Positions 51,935 through 60,219 of a stretch of 64,000 nucleotides of DNA are shown piece by piece. Location of the stretch: contig JAIORQ010000049.1 in NCBI GenBank assembly GCA_021108035.1, positions 58,433-122,432 on the forward strand, in the 5' to 3' direction. The translations under genes were made by a program, and so were the position numbers. This DNA is from Bacteroidales bacterium (GTDB taxonomy: Bacteria > Bacteroidota > Bacteroidia > Bacteroidales > JAADGE01). The stretch's first letter is position 1. Every line of letters starts with the position of its first letter. The notes under the pieces are model-generated. The model was not told the origin of the DNA. It made no database searches and was given only the letters and a program-made list of their open reading frames with translations.

Positions 51935-52945
51935 TTACGCTTTAATTATCTTTTGAAGATCTTTAAAAACTTTTTCTTCTTTAATTCTAATATCTCTTAA
52001 TATATTTGCTGCTTCAGAATATGCATTTTCTGATTTTTCTCTTTGTTTAAAAATTCTTCCTGCTAATACACCAAAATCTCTCCATCTGTCTCCCGTTAAT
52101 GTCATTTGTTCTGAACTTTCATATAAATTCGGATTATTCAATAATTTTCCGGATTCTTGCAGGAATGCGGCATACATAAATCTGAAACCTGCACCGCCTG
52201 TTCCGATTTCTTCTTGCATTCTTACAATTTGACCAAGATAAAGTTTTGCTTTTTTTTCACCTAATTTTTGAGGCCATTTTTCAACTTGATTAGCGAGAGT
52301 TGTAATACCTTTTAATCCGAAATAAGGAATGGGTATGGTAAGCATATCTTTGCATGTGTGCTTTATAGCTTTTTTAACAGCATTTTCGATATTATAATTT
52401 TCAGGAATATTTTTGATATAATACATTTTTCCCTTAGGTTTATAAGTTCCTTTTGCAAATCTGTTTTTCAAAAGATCTTCGGGAGATAATTTCTCAATAT
52501 CTTCCATGACAGGATCACTAATAAAATATTCATTATTTTTAAATCCTATACCTATGATGTTGTGCGCATTAAACCTGAAACGATAAGCCGGGGGAAAATA
52601 TGAAAGGTCATAAACACCGACAACCATACCTGTCGGAATACCTTGTTCTAAAAGATTATTCAGCTCAAGCATAGATTTGCTTTGATTTCTGAACTTTTGG
52701 ACGTTTACTTCGATACCTAATCGTTTGGTAACTCTTTTGAAGATTACTCCGGGTAAAGGTCTGAATGATGTAACAGGAATGCCGTTCATCTTTATAAAAG
52801 GCATATACGAAAAAAATAAGCCTGAACCAATTCCGAATATCATCGGTTCACTTAATTTGATACCGTAAAAATTTAATAAGTTAGATGTAACTCCGTTTTC
52901 ACAATGAGCTGCCTGTCCATGTTTAAAATCTATAATCTTGTTCAA
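51935..52945 (-). CDS. BtrH N-terminal domain protein (DUF4872-like)
   Basis: A 336-aa protein with the papain-like BtrH_N layout: FKHGQAAHCENGVTSNLLNFYGIKLSEPMIFGIGSGLFF, where C15 is a candidate nucleophile, then GIPTGMVVGVYDLSYFPPAYRFRFNAHNIIGIGFKNNEYFISDP with a candidate His. The C-terminal 150 residues are helical. BtrH is an acyltransferase moving an acyl group from an acyl carrier protein, so this protein may acylate or offload the cluster product. It is found with ABC exporters and DarA/DarB-like genes in Bacteroidota. The exact reaction is unknown. Confidence 0.78.
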   Translation of the reverse strand: MNKIIDFKHGQAAHCENGVTSNLLNFYGIKLSEPMIFGIGSGLFFSYMPFIKMNGIPVTSFRPLPGVIFKRVTKRLGIEVNVQKFRNQSKSMLELNNLLEQGIPTGMVVGVYDLSYFPPAYRFRFNAHNIIGIGFKNNEYFISDPVMEDIEKLSPEDLLKNRFAKGTYKPKGKMYYIKNIPENYNIENAVKKAIKHTCKDMLTIPIPYFGLKGITTLANQVEKWPQKLGEKKAKLYLGQIVRMQEEIGTGGAGFRFMYAAFLQESGKLLNNPNLYESSEQMTLTGDRWRDFGVLAGRIFKQREKSENAYSEAANILRDIRIKEEKVFKDLQKIIKA

Positions 52946-52955
52946 TTTCTTTTTT

Positions 52956-53414
52956 TTAATCTGTTTGGTTATTTTCTAACTTGAAATTAAAGTTATAATC
53001 TAATGATTTTACCGGTTCTTGAGGAACGGTTTTTAATTGTTCTACAGTTATGCCGAAACATTCCGCATATTTTTTTAGTATATTGTTATCCGGATTGTTG
53101 AATGCTTTATTACGACAATGTTTTTTAATCCTGATTTTGCTGAAACCGGTATATTGCTTTAAAATTGAATAATCCATTTGTTTTAAATGCATATAGAAAA
53201 AAACAGGGCTTTTGTTACCTGAAATAACTTGTTGTCTTGCATCTTCAATTAATTCATCAATTAGGTTGACAGCTTGTTTCAGAGCATCATTTTTAGGTTT
53301 CCAGCCAACACTTTTAACTTGAGTATAATTACCTTTTTCATCTACGGCATATTGAATTTCTTTAATTCCGTTCAATAAATTTTCATCGTGTTGTGGTACA
53401 TTTTCCTTTTTCAT
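52956..53414 (-). CDS. Small HTH-like protein at head of the resorcinol-type cluster
   Basis: A 152-aa protein; the start MKKENVPQHDENLL at 53414 is preferred to an upstream ATG because of the 5' leader and promoter position. The middle (FFYMHLKQMDYSILKQYTGFSKIRIKKHCRNKAFNNPDNNILKKYAECFGITVEQLK) resembles an atypical helix-turn-helix followed by an XRE-like 'nilkkyAecfgitveqL' helix. It ends 10 bp before the BtrH-like gene, so it is the first gene of that operon and may regulate it. The family is not recognised. Confidence 0.65.
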   Translation of the reverse strand: MKKENVPQHDENLLNGIKEIQYAVDEKGNYTQVKSVGWKPKNDALKQAVNLIDELIEDARQQVISGNKSPVFFYMHLKQMDYSILKQYTGFSKIRIKKHCRNKAFNNPDNNILKKYAECFGITVEQLKTVPQEPVKSLDYNFNFKLENNQTD

Positions 53415-53432
53415 AATAATTATATAAATGTG

Positions 53433-53440
53433 CAAATATA
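53433..53440 (-). promoter_or_regulatory. -7 box for the resorcinol-type operon
   Basis: The minus strand reads TATATTTG, a full match to TAnnTTTG, 18 bp before the ATG at 53414 and just after the fabH terminator. No good -33 TTTG is seen at the expected distance. Confidence 0.4.
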
Positions 53441-53469
53441 AAAAAAGGACTGTTTAATTCAGTCCTTTT
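53441..53469 (-). terminator. Terminator of fabH
   Basis: On the minus strand, a perfect 10-bp stem AAAAGGACTG / CAGTCCTTTT with a 7-nt loop, followed by a T-rich stretch, 25 bp after the fabH stop. It separates fabH from the downstream operon. Confidence 0.85.
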
Positions 53470-53494
53470 ATAAAAAATTATAATACGAATATAT

Positions 53495-54499
53495 CTACCA
53501 TCTGATCAAAGCAGATGCCCATGTAAATCCGCTGCCGAATGCTGCAATAGCGAATAGTTGACCTTCTTTAATTCGTCCTTGTTCCCACAGGTCGCTTAAT
53601 AAAATTGGTAATGTTGCGGCAGTTGTATTTCCGTATTTTTGAATATTATTATAAACTTTTTCATCCGGTAATTTTAAAAACCTCTGTACCATATGTGAAA
53701 TACGGAGATTTGCTTGATGCGGCAAAAACATATCAATATCTTCAGTAGTTAAATTATTTTTTGCCAATGCTTCCATTGTTGCTTCCGGCATTCTCGTAAT
53801 GGCGTTTTTAAAAACCAATTGTCCGTCCATTTGCGGGCTGTTACATTCATAATCTTCATGCATTCCGGGATAATTAATATTTTCACGTCCTGTGCCGGGA
53901 TCTCTTTTATACAATGCTTCTGCAAATTCTCCCTGTGAATATAGATGCGTTGATAATAACCCTTTTCCTTTTTCTTCTGTTGCTTCCAAGACAACAGCAC
54001 CGGCACCGTCTCCAAATAATACGCTCATATCTCTGCCTCTTGTAGTAAGGTCGATACCTGCGCTTTGCGTTTCTGAACCGATAACAAGAATTTTATTATA
54101 CATTCCTGTTTTTATGAATTGATCAGCAATTGATAATGAATAAATAAAACCTGAGCATTGAGCCCTGATATCAATTGCCGGTTTTGTTCCCATTTCAAGC
54201 ATATGCTGTAATAATACACCGCTGCCGGGGAAATAATAATCAGGACTTAATGTAGCAAAAACTATAGCATCAATGTCATCAGCCGTAACTCCGGCACGTT
54301 CCATTGCCATTTTTGATGCTTTAAAAGCCATTTTTGCAGTAGATCCTTTTTCCGGCGGTTTATAAAAACAACGTTCTCTAATTCCGGTTCTTTCTTGTAT
54401 CCATTCATCTGAAGTGTCCATTATTTTTTCCAAGTCATGATTCGTTACAATATGATTCGGAACATAATGTCCTATTCCGGTAATTTTTGAATTAAACAT
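53495..54499 (-). CDS. fabH: Beta-ketoacyl-ACP synthase III (FabH)
   Basis: A 334-aa initiating ketosynthase of fatty-acid synthesis with the full triad: C115 (IRAQCSGF), H261 (LPHQANLR) and N291 (KYGNTTAA), plus the N-terminal SDEWIQERTGIRER motif and the C-terminal AFGSGFTWASALIRW. It has its own terminator ahead of the resorcinol-type cluster, so it may serve primary metabolism or supply that cluster. Two FabH-like enzymes lie within 6 kb. Confidence 0.95.
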   Translation of the reverse strand: MFNSKITGIGHYVPNHIVTNHDLEKIMDTSDEWIQERTGIRERCFYKPPEKGSTAKMAFKASKMAMERAGVTADDIDAIVFATLSPDYYFPGSGVLLQHMLEMGTKPAIDIRAQCSGFIYSLSIADQFIKTGMYNKILVIGSETQSAGIDLTTRGRDMSVLFGDGAGAVVLEATEEKGKGLLSTHLYSQGEFAEALYKRDPGTGRENINYPGMHEDYECNSPQMDGQLVFKNAITRMPEATMEALAKNNLTTEDIDMFLPHQANLRISHMVQRFLKLPDEKVYNNIQKYGNTTAATLPILLSDLWEQGRIKEGQLFAIAAFGSGFTWASALIRW

Positions 54500-54722
54500 A
54501 TTAAAAAGTTTAAAAAATTATTTGAATTTTAAGAACGGTCGAATTTAATTTATTTTTATATAACTGCAAAATATATTATTCCGGAAGAAAAAGTTTTAGA
54601 CTGAATTTTTTGTTCGATTTATTATTTCCGCAAAGTTGTTGTAAATCAAATGTTTTTTATTGTTACTTAAAAAAATAATGTTTATCTATGCAACAATTTT
54701 TAAAACATAAAATAAAAGAGTT

Positions 54723-55256
54723 ATGATTAAAAAAATATTATTATTGAGTGCATTAGCTTTATTTGTTTTTGCTTGTGGTGATGAAGCTGAAAATGATGTC
54801 AATCCGAGTGATACAACTGAAATTACAGCATCGGAAGATGTAGTTGAAATTGCATTGGCAGATTTTGAAACAAAAGCGGGTGAATTTATCGGAAAAGAAG
54901 TTAAAGTTTCCGGAATTGTTGATCATGTTTGTAAACACGGCGGAAAAAAGATACTTCTTGTTGAAGGAGATTACAGTATTCATGTTAATAATGATGAAAG
55001 ATATGATGAAGCAATAGCAGGAAGCAAAATTTCTGTTACAGGTATTGTTGAAGAAGAACGTGTTGATTCTGCATTTTTAGCTGAGGAGTTAAAACATGAA
55101 GAAGGCAGTCATGGTGGTGATAATGAGGCTGATAAAGAACATCTTGAAAAGGTAAAAGAGCATATTCAACTTATGATGGATTCTCTTAAAAAAGAAGGAG
55201 TTGATCATTTTTCAAACTATTCTTTAAAATACATATCTCATTCTGAAGAAAAATAG
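54723..55256 (+). CDS. Lipoprotein with OB-fold-like domain
   Basis: A 177-aa protein with signal MIKKILLLSALALFVFAC (lipobox VFAC). An acidic Ser/Thr-rich linker leads to an OB-like domain at about 50-120 (EFIGKEVKVSGIVDHVCKHGGKKILLVEGDYSIHVNN...GSKISVTGIVEEERVD) with a CKHGG motif that could bind metal. A charged His/Glu-rich helix ends the protein. It lies 68 bp before the PepSY-TM gene but is separated from it by a terminator. Confidence 0.78.
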   Translation: MIKKILLLSALALFVFACGDEAENDVNPSDTTEITASEDVVEIALADFETKAGEFIGKEVKVSGIVDHVCKHGGKKILLVEGDYSIHVNNDERYDEAIAGSKISVTGIVEEERVDSAFLAEELKHEEGSHGGDNEADKEHLEKVKEHIQLMMDSLKKEGVDHFSNYSLKYISHSEEK

Positions 55257-55280
55257 TTTAACGAATAATATTTGTATAAG

Positions 55281-55314
55281 CTTTCCGAATTATTTTTTTC
55301 GGAAAGTTTTTTTT
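55281..55314 (+). terminator. Terminator after the OB-fold lipoprotein
   Basis: Stem CTTTCCGAA / TTCGGAAAG (55281-55289, 55298-55306) with an 8-nt loop and a run of eight T. It lies 24 bp after the stop codon. Confidence 0.9.
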
Positions 55315-55324
55315 ATTTTTAATT

Positions 55325-55885
55325 ATGAAGAAATTAAGAAAATGGAGTAGAATTCTCCATCGTGATATCGGTTTCTTTTTTGTGGGTGCAACAATAATTT
55401 ACGGTATTTCAGGTATTGCATTAAATCATATGAAGGATTGGGATCCTAATTATATTGTTGATATAAAGAAACTTATAACGGATAAAGATTTATCTCAAGA
55501 ACATATCACGAAAGAAAAAATATTGAATTTGCTTGAAAAATTTGATGCCGAAGATCAATATAAAAGCTATAATTTTGTAGAAGGCGGTGACATTTTAAGG
55601 ATTTATCTCATCGGTCGTTCATCTGTTACTGTCAGGCCTTCAACCGGAGAAGTAATGGCTGAATTTGTTAATAAAAGACCTGTATTCTATGAGTCTAATT
55701 ACTTGCATTATAATCCTAACCGTTGGTGGACATGGTTTTCGGATATTTTTGCCGGAGCATTGATTTTGTTTGCAATTACTTCTTTGTTTATGGTAAGAGG
55801 CAAAAAAGGTGCATGGGGCAGAGGAGGTATATATATTGTTCTGGGAATAATTATTCCGATTTTGTTTTTGATTTTTTTGAGTTAA
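55325..55885 (+). CDS. PepSY-associated transmembrane protein
   Basis: A 186-aa protein with an N-terminal WSRILHRDIGFFFVGATIIYGISGIALNH helix (about 7-36) carrying two conserved His of the PepSY-TM family. A periplasmic PepSY-like part follows (about 45-130, VRPSTGEVMAEFVNKRP...YESNYLHYNPNRWWTWFSDIFA), then two C-terminal helices (about 135-186). Such proteins are linked to iron or flavin/heme electron transfer at the membrane. It overlaps the convergent MurC-like gene by four bases. Confidence 0.85.
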   Translation: MKKLRKWSRILHRDIGFFFVGATIIYGISGIALNHMKDWDPNYIVDIKKLITDKDLSQEHITKEKILNLLEKFDAEDQYKSYNFVEGGDILRIYLIGRSSVTVRPSTGEVMAEFVNKRPVFYESNYLHYNPNRWWTWFSDIFAGALILFAITSLFMVRGKKGAWGRGGIYIVLGIIIPILFLIFLS

Positions 55886-57258
55886 AAGATTTTATGTTTC
55901 ACAAATTCTGCAAAATCTTTTAACGAAGGGTCTCTCGCACCTGTCAATAATATGACATCGCCGGATATTAATTTATTTTTGATTTTTACGGGAATTTTTT
56001 TTCTGTCTTTCACATAAAAGGCATTTTTTCCGGTATTTTTTATATCATTAATTAAATCTTCTGCTGAAATATCTTTGCTGACGGTGCCTCCTGCATAATA
56101 AATTTCAGACATCCAAATTTCATCATCTTTTCTTAATGCTTTTGATATTTCTTTAACAAATTCAGAACGTAAAAATTTTGTAGGTTTGAAACCGTGTGGT
56201 TGAAACCAAGCGATCAAACAACTGTCAGAAAGTTGACATGCCTTAATTGATGCACATAGTTTTGCAGGATTGTGTGCATAATCATCAATCAAAGTTATGC
56301 CGTTTTTTTGTGCAATAATTTGATGTCTTCGATAAATACCTTTATATGTTTTTAGTGCTTTTGCCGAATCTTTTACAGAAATGCCTGATAGTGAGCAAGA
56401 AGCAACAGACGCTGCAACATTTTCTGCATTGTGTTTTCCTATTTGATTGAGTTCAAAAAGTACATCATTAATTTTAAATGAAATATGAAATCCTGTTTGT
56501 TTAAAACTAGTTATCTTAAAACCGGTAGCTTCTGAATACCCAAAGTCATTTTTTAAATTGTTTGAAAATTTTTTGCTGCGTTCTTGTGAATTATTTACAA
56601 TTAATGTTTTACTGTTCTCAACAAAAGTTGAAAAAAGTTCATCAAGTTCGTCAAGTTCTTTATGGTCTTTGTCAATATTAAGGATGATGCCGACTTTGGG
56701 ATTGTATTTTATAAGTGAACCGTCAGATTCATCGGCTTCAATTATTAAATAATCCCCTTTATTTGCAACAGCATTACCTATTTTTCCTGTTTCTTGAATA
56801 CTGACCAAACCTGCACCGGTTATCAATGACGGATTGTATCCGTTCTTATTCATAATATGAAAAATCATTGCAGCAACTGTTGATTTTCCTGATGTTCCGC
56901 TTACGGCAATTGTTTTTTTTGTTTGGCTGATTGCTGCCAACAAATCAGAACGCATAACTATCGGTATGCCTGATTCAAGAGCTTTTTTATATTCGGGAAC
57001 TGTCGGTTCAACGGCTGTTGAAACTACAACTAATTCAATGTCAGAATTAATACCTGAAGTATCTTGCGGAAAACATTTTATGCCTTCTGCTTCTAATTGT
57101 TTTTGTCGTGTAATTTTTATCTCATTTGAAAACTGCCTGTCGGAACCGGAAATATTTTTTCCGATACCGGAAAGGTATTGAGCAATGGCACTCATTCCGT
57201 CACCGGCAATACCGATGAAGAAGTAATTTTGGATTTTATGGAGATTATTTTTTATCAT
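55882..57258 (-). CDS. Mur ligase family protein, MurC/Mpl-like
   Basis: A 458-aa ATP-dependent ligase with three Mur domains: N-terminal FFIGIAGDGMSAIAQYLSGIGKNISGSDRQ, a central ATPase with P-loop VSGTSGKSTVAAMIFHIM and DYLIIEADESDGSLIKYNPKVGIILNIDKDHKELDEL, and C-terminal YRRHQIIAQKNGITLIDDYAHNPAKLCASI. The P-loop reads GTSGKST where MurC typically has GTHGKTT. That suggests a paralogue (for example of the Mpl recycling type) rather than the essential MurC, but the motifs do not settle the substrate. No peptidoglycan genes are adjacent. Confidence 0.88.
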   Translation of the reverse strand: MIKNNLHKIQNYFFIGIAGDGMSAIAQYLSGIGKNISGSDRQFSNEIKITRQKQLEAEGIKCFPQDTSGINSDIELVVVSTAVEPTVPEYKKALESGIPIVMRSDLLAAISQTKKTIAVSGTSGKSTVAAMIFHIMNKNGYNPSLITGAGLVSIQETGKIGNAVANKGDYLIIEADESDGSLIKYNPKVGIILNIDKDHKELDELDELFSTFVENSKTLIVNNSQERSKKFSNNLKNDFGYSEATGFKITSFKQTGFHISFKINDVLFELNQIGKHNAENVAASVASCSLSGISVKDSAKALKTYKGIYRRHQIIAQKNGITLIDDYAHNPAKLCASIKACQLSDSCLIAWFQPHGFKPTKFLRSEFVKEISKALRKDDEIWMSEIYYAGGTVSKDISAEDLINDIKNTGKNAFYVKDRKKIPVKIKNKLISGDVILLTGARDPSLKDFAEFVKHKIF

Positions 57259-57308
57259 TTATTTACTAACTTTTGTACAAAATTAGTTAAAAATGACAGA
57301 AAACAATT

Positions 57309-57680
57309 TTACTTATTGTTGTTTTTATTTTCTAATGCCTTTATTCTTTCTTTCAATATTTTATTGATACTGTCAAGTTCATTTACCTTTTTTTCTGATT
57401 GTAATAATTTTTCATTACAATCTTTATATAAATATACTAAATTTATTTTTTCTCCTAAATATTCTTTTTTCAATTCATCTGTAGGTGTTTCTTCAATTTT
57501 TTCAAGGGTTAAACCTTTTTCCAAAAGAATTAAAAATTCAATTTTTGATAAATCTTTTTTATTTACTAATTTTCGTTCTGTTTTTGTAAGTTTTCTTTGA
57601 GCAAAACTTGTTTGATTTGATACAACAATAAGAAAAGATATAAATATAAGTATTATCAATGCTTTACTTTTATATTTCAT
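57309..57680 (-). CDS. Small exported coiled-coil protein
   Basis: A 123-aa protein with a signal peptide (MKYKSKALIILIFISFLIVVSNQTSFAQ). The charged mature part ends in a predicted coiled coil at about 85-123 (CNEKLLQSEKKVNELDSINKILKERIKALENKNNNK). It follows the DUF4221 lipoprotein gene by 5 bp on the same strand, so the two are likely co-transcribed. The function is unknown. Confidence 0.7.
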   Translation of the reverse strand: MKYKSKALIILIFISFLIVVSNQTSFAQRKLTKTERKLVNKKDLSKIEFLILLEKGLTLEKIEETPTDELKKEYLGEKINLVYLYKDCNEKLLQSEKKVNELDSINKILKERIKALENKNNNK

Positions 57681-57685
57681 AACAT

Positions 57686-59353
57686 TTATTTTTTTAATTT
57701 TTCTTGTTCTTTACCTGAAGCTATTAAAAACTTTTGAAAATTTACATGAAAATTTCCGTCATCATTATTAAAAATTGTATCTGTTTTAACTTTATTTTGT
57801 CTTACTTTTATAATGCGAGGTAAATCATTTCTGTTATTTGAATTGTATGATGCAAAATTATAAGCAGAATCAATAAAAATATTCGAATTATTTTCAGGTA
57901 AAAGATTATATTTTTTTAAATCATTTTTTAAAGCCTCTGCATTTTGAGTTACAAGTATCAGATTTACTTGATTTTTACTTATTTTTACTTTATTAAACTC
58001 ATAAAAACCAAGAACAAATTCTCTTATTTGAGGACACATTTCGTAATACATAAAAGTTGCAGTATAGTTTTTATCTTTTATGTTTGTGTTTTTCTTTATG
58101 TAATGTGTAACAGGTTTATTTATAAGTTTTTTATCTTTTTTATTTGATTTAATTTCAGAAATTAATTCTTGATTTGTACCGTCTCTGAATTTTAATTTAT
58201 AGAAAGTTAAATACATTTTACCTTTTGGTCGTTTCTTATTTTTATTCCCTATTGAAATTATATAATCTTTTGTAAAGAAAAAGTTAAAACCGGTAGGCGA
58301 AAAACCTTCTGCAACAAAATTAAAATTTTCATCTGCAATAACTACAGACAGTTTTCTGCCGTAATCTTTCGGAGGGAATATAAATCTGTAATAAAGTTTT
58401 CTGTATTTATCATATAAAAGATTAAAATATTTGGGATGTGGCATATCAAAATCAAAACCGCCCGGAATATCTTTTTCTGTTAATGCCGGAAAGATTGTAT
58501 CATAAGCAGTTGATTTTATAATGTGTTTGCTGAATTTCTCTGTTTTATAGTTATAATCAATAATTGTAGGTGTATAATGAAAACCGTATAAGATATGATT
58601 TTTTTCCCCGAGAACAGATACAAAACGTTTGTTATAAGCCGGGAAAAAAGTTTTACCGTATTCAATATCAGGATATTCAAACTTTATTGGATAAAATTTT
58701 TCTGTTTTTGCATCAAGGAAACCGGCAGAAAGAATATCGGAATAAGCAGGGTCTCCGAGTATAGATGTTTTATTAGCTAACATCATAAAAATTTTATTAT
58801 CAATAAATGTAAATGGTTCATAAAGGTTAGAAAAAAAATAAACAGCATCGTCATTATTTTCATATTGCGGATTATTTTTACATAATACAGGAGCATCATT
58901 AAATGGATATGATTTTTTAAAGTCTCCTTCATCATTTATTAAAAGCAAAATACTGTCATGATAAAAATCTCTGTAAGCTGGTGGGTAAACTAAAAAAATA
59001 GAATCTGAATTTATGTATCCAAAATCAATAGGTTCAGTCAAATCAAATTTAAAGATTGTTTTTTTTGTTGTTACATTATTGCTTATTTTATCTATTTCAT
59101 AAGAATATATTACATTTGAACCGATTTTATATCCTGCAAAAATGTAAGATATTTCATTTTCATCAACAAACTCAATTTTTAATAAAGAATCATTAGGTAT
59201 TACAATATTATTAATTTCTTCAAATTCAACAATTTTAATATTTTCCTTTTCTTTATTAAATTCAAAATAAATTGTTTCATTACCGGTTTTGAAAAGAGAA
59301 CAAGAAAAAAATACAGATAATAAAAATACTGTAAAAAAAATATTTTTTTTCAT
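57686..59353 (-). CDS. DUF4221-like lipoprotein (beta-propeller)
   Basis: A 555-aa protein when started at the ATG at 59353, which gives a lipoprotein signal MKKNIFFTVFLLSVFFSC; a longer frame upstream would run through the neighbouring gap and is rejected. The body has propeller-like strands and the family block YFFSNLYEPFTFIDNKIFMML...GFLDAKTEKFYPIKFEYPDIEYGKTFFPAYNKRFVSVLG...ILYGFHYTPTIIDYN, typical of DUF4221 proteins in Bacteroidota. The C-terminal 130 residues (ATFMYYEMCPQIREFVLGFYEFNK...NLILVTQNAE) form a separate domain. Function unknown. Confidence 0.8.
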   Translation of the reverse strand: MKKNIFFTVFLLSVFFSCSLFKTGNETIYFEFNKEKENIKIVEFEEINNIVIPNDSLLKIEFVDENEISYIFAGYKIGSNVIYSYEIDKISNNVTTKKTIFKFDLTEPIDFGYINSDSIFLVYPPAYRDFYHDSILLLINDEGDFKKSYPFNDAPVLCKNNPQYENNDDAVYFFSNLYEPFTFIDNKIFMMLANKTSILGDPAYSDILSAGFLDAKTEKFYPIKFEYPDIEYGKTFFPAYNKRFVSVLGEKNHILYGFHYTPTIIDYNYKTEKFSKHIIKSTAYDTIFPALTEKDIPGGFDFDMPHPKYFNLLYDKYRKLYYRFIFPPKDYGRKLSVVIADENFNFVAEGFSPTGFNFFFTKDYIISIGNKNKKRPKGKMYLTFYKLKFRDGTNQELISEIKSNKKDKKLINKPVTHYIKKNTNIKDKNYTATFMYYEMCPQIREFVLGFYEFNKVKISKNQVNLILVTQNAEALKNDLKKYNLLPENNSNIFIDSAYNFASYNSNNRNDLPRIIKVRQNKVKTDTIFNNDDGNFHVNFQKFLIASGKEQEKLKK

Positions 59354-59442
59354 TATGATTTTCTTTAATGTAAAAATTACAAAAACAAGGAATAATTTTA
59401 TACTCCTTGTTTCCGGAAAAATAATAATATTAATTATATAAA

Positions 59443-59856
59443 TTAAGACCAAGCAATATATAATCTTTGGAATCCAAAGCAATTGCTTCCGGATCCAAGA
59501 CATCTATAATAAGTAGTATTCTGGTAATCTACAGCAACAACAGATCTAATCCACGCTTTATCAATATTTTTCGGTTCTTTATCAGCTTTTAATATTTCTT
59601 TAATTGTTCCGTCATAATCTTTGTATTCATAGAGTGTTCCCTTAATTCCTGTTTCTGCATGAATATAATTTTCTTTGACAGAAATAATTTGCTCTTCATT
59701 TTTAAGACTTTCAATTACATCATCAATAGAGACAGTTTCTTGTGAAATATTAATTTCAACTTCTTCAGAGAATTCTCCTTCCGTCTCATCAAGCCCAAGC
59801 TCACTTTTTTGGCAACTTGTAATTCCGATTACAGCAAAGATAAACATTACTGTCAT
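59443..59856 (-). CDS. Small lipoprotein with Cys-containing tail, possibly 5'-truncated
   Basis: A 137-aa protein starting MTVMFIFAVIGITSC (lipobox ITSC). The signal lacks the usual basic n-region, and an in-frame stop lies 6 bp upstream of the ATG, so a few N-terminal codons may be lost. The acidic mature part leads to a conserved-looking end, TTYYRCLGSGSNCFGFQRLYIAWS. Its start lies 2 bp from the first codon of a divergent, start-less XRE gene, which suggests a shared deletion junction. Function unknown. Confidence 0.6.
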   Translation of the reverse strand: MTVMFIFAVIGITSCQKSELGLDETEGEFSEEVEINISQETVSIDDVIESLKNEEQIISVKENYIHAETGIKGTLYEYKDYDGTIKEILKADKEPKNIDKAWIRSVVAVDYQNTTYYRCLGSGSNCFGFQRLYIAWS

Positions 59857-59858
59857 AA

Positions 59859-60206
59859 TTCAATTCAAAAATAAAAAAGATACGTGAAATAAAAGAATTT
59901 TCGCAAGAATATGTTGCCGGTAAACTCGGTATAACTCAAGCTACATACAGTAAACTTGAAAATAACGAAAAAAAACTTTCAATCAGTAAAATTAAAGATA
60001 TTGCAGAGGTTTTAGAAATTGACCCTATGGAGTTGTTGAATTTTGATGAAAAAATGATTTTTCAGAATTGCAAAAATAACGGAACTTTTGGTAGTAACAG
60101 CAGCTATTATGCATATTCCGAAAAAGAACGAGAACTTTACGAGGCACGTATTGCGCATCTGGAAAAAGAAAATGATTTTTTAAGAAGTATGATGAAAAAA
60201 GATTAA
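59859..60206 (+). pseudogene. XRE-family regulator lacking a start codon
   Basis: The frame encodes an XRE helix-turn-helix (KIKKIREIKEFSQEYVAGKLG, then ITQATYSKLENNEKKLSISKIKDIAEVLEID) followed by a coiled coil (EKERELYEARIAHLEKENDFLRSMM) and a normal stop at 60204-60206. There is no ATG, GTG or TTG before the conserved region: the in-frame stop at 59856-59858 is followed by TTC AAT TCA AAA ATA. Relatives typically start MxxKIKKIRE, so the initiator codon seems to be missing. It could be a 5' deletion pseudogene, a sequencing/assembly gap, or use of a rare ATA start. Confidence 0.65.
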
Positions 60207-60219
60207 AATTGTTTTATTT

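Noticed and set aside
46134..54499. A flexirubin or aryl-polyene pigment cluster
   Set aside because: The polyene ketosynthases, ammonia-lyase, acyltransferases and glycosyltransferases of such clusters are absent.
59354..59503. A longer N-terminus for the DUF4221 protein
   Set aside because: The extension lacks homology-like features and overlaps the tail of the upstream lipoprotein gene; the internal Met begins a proper lipoprotein signal.
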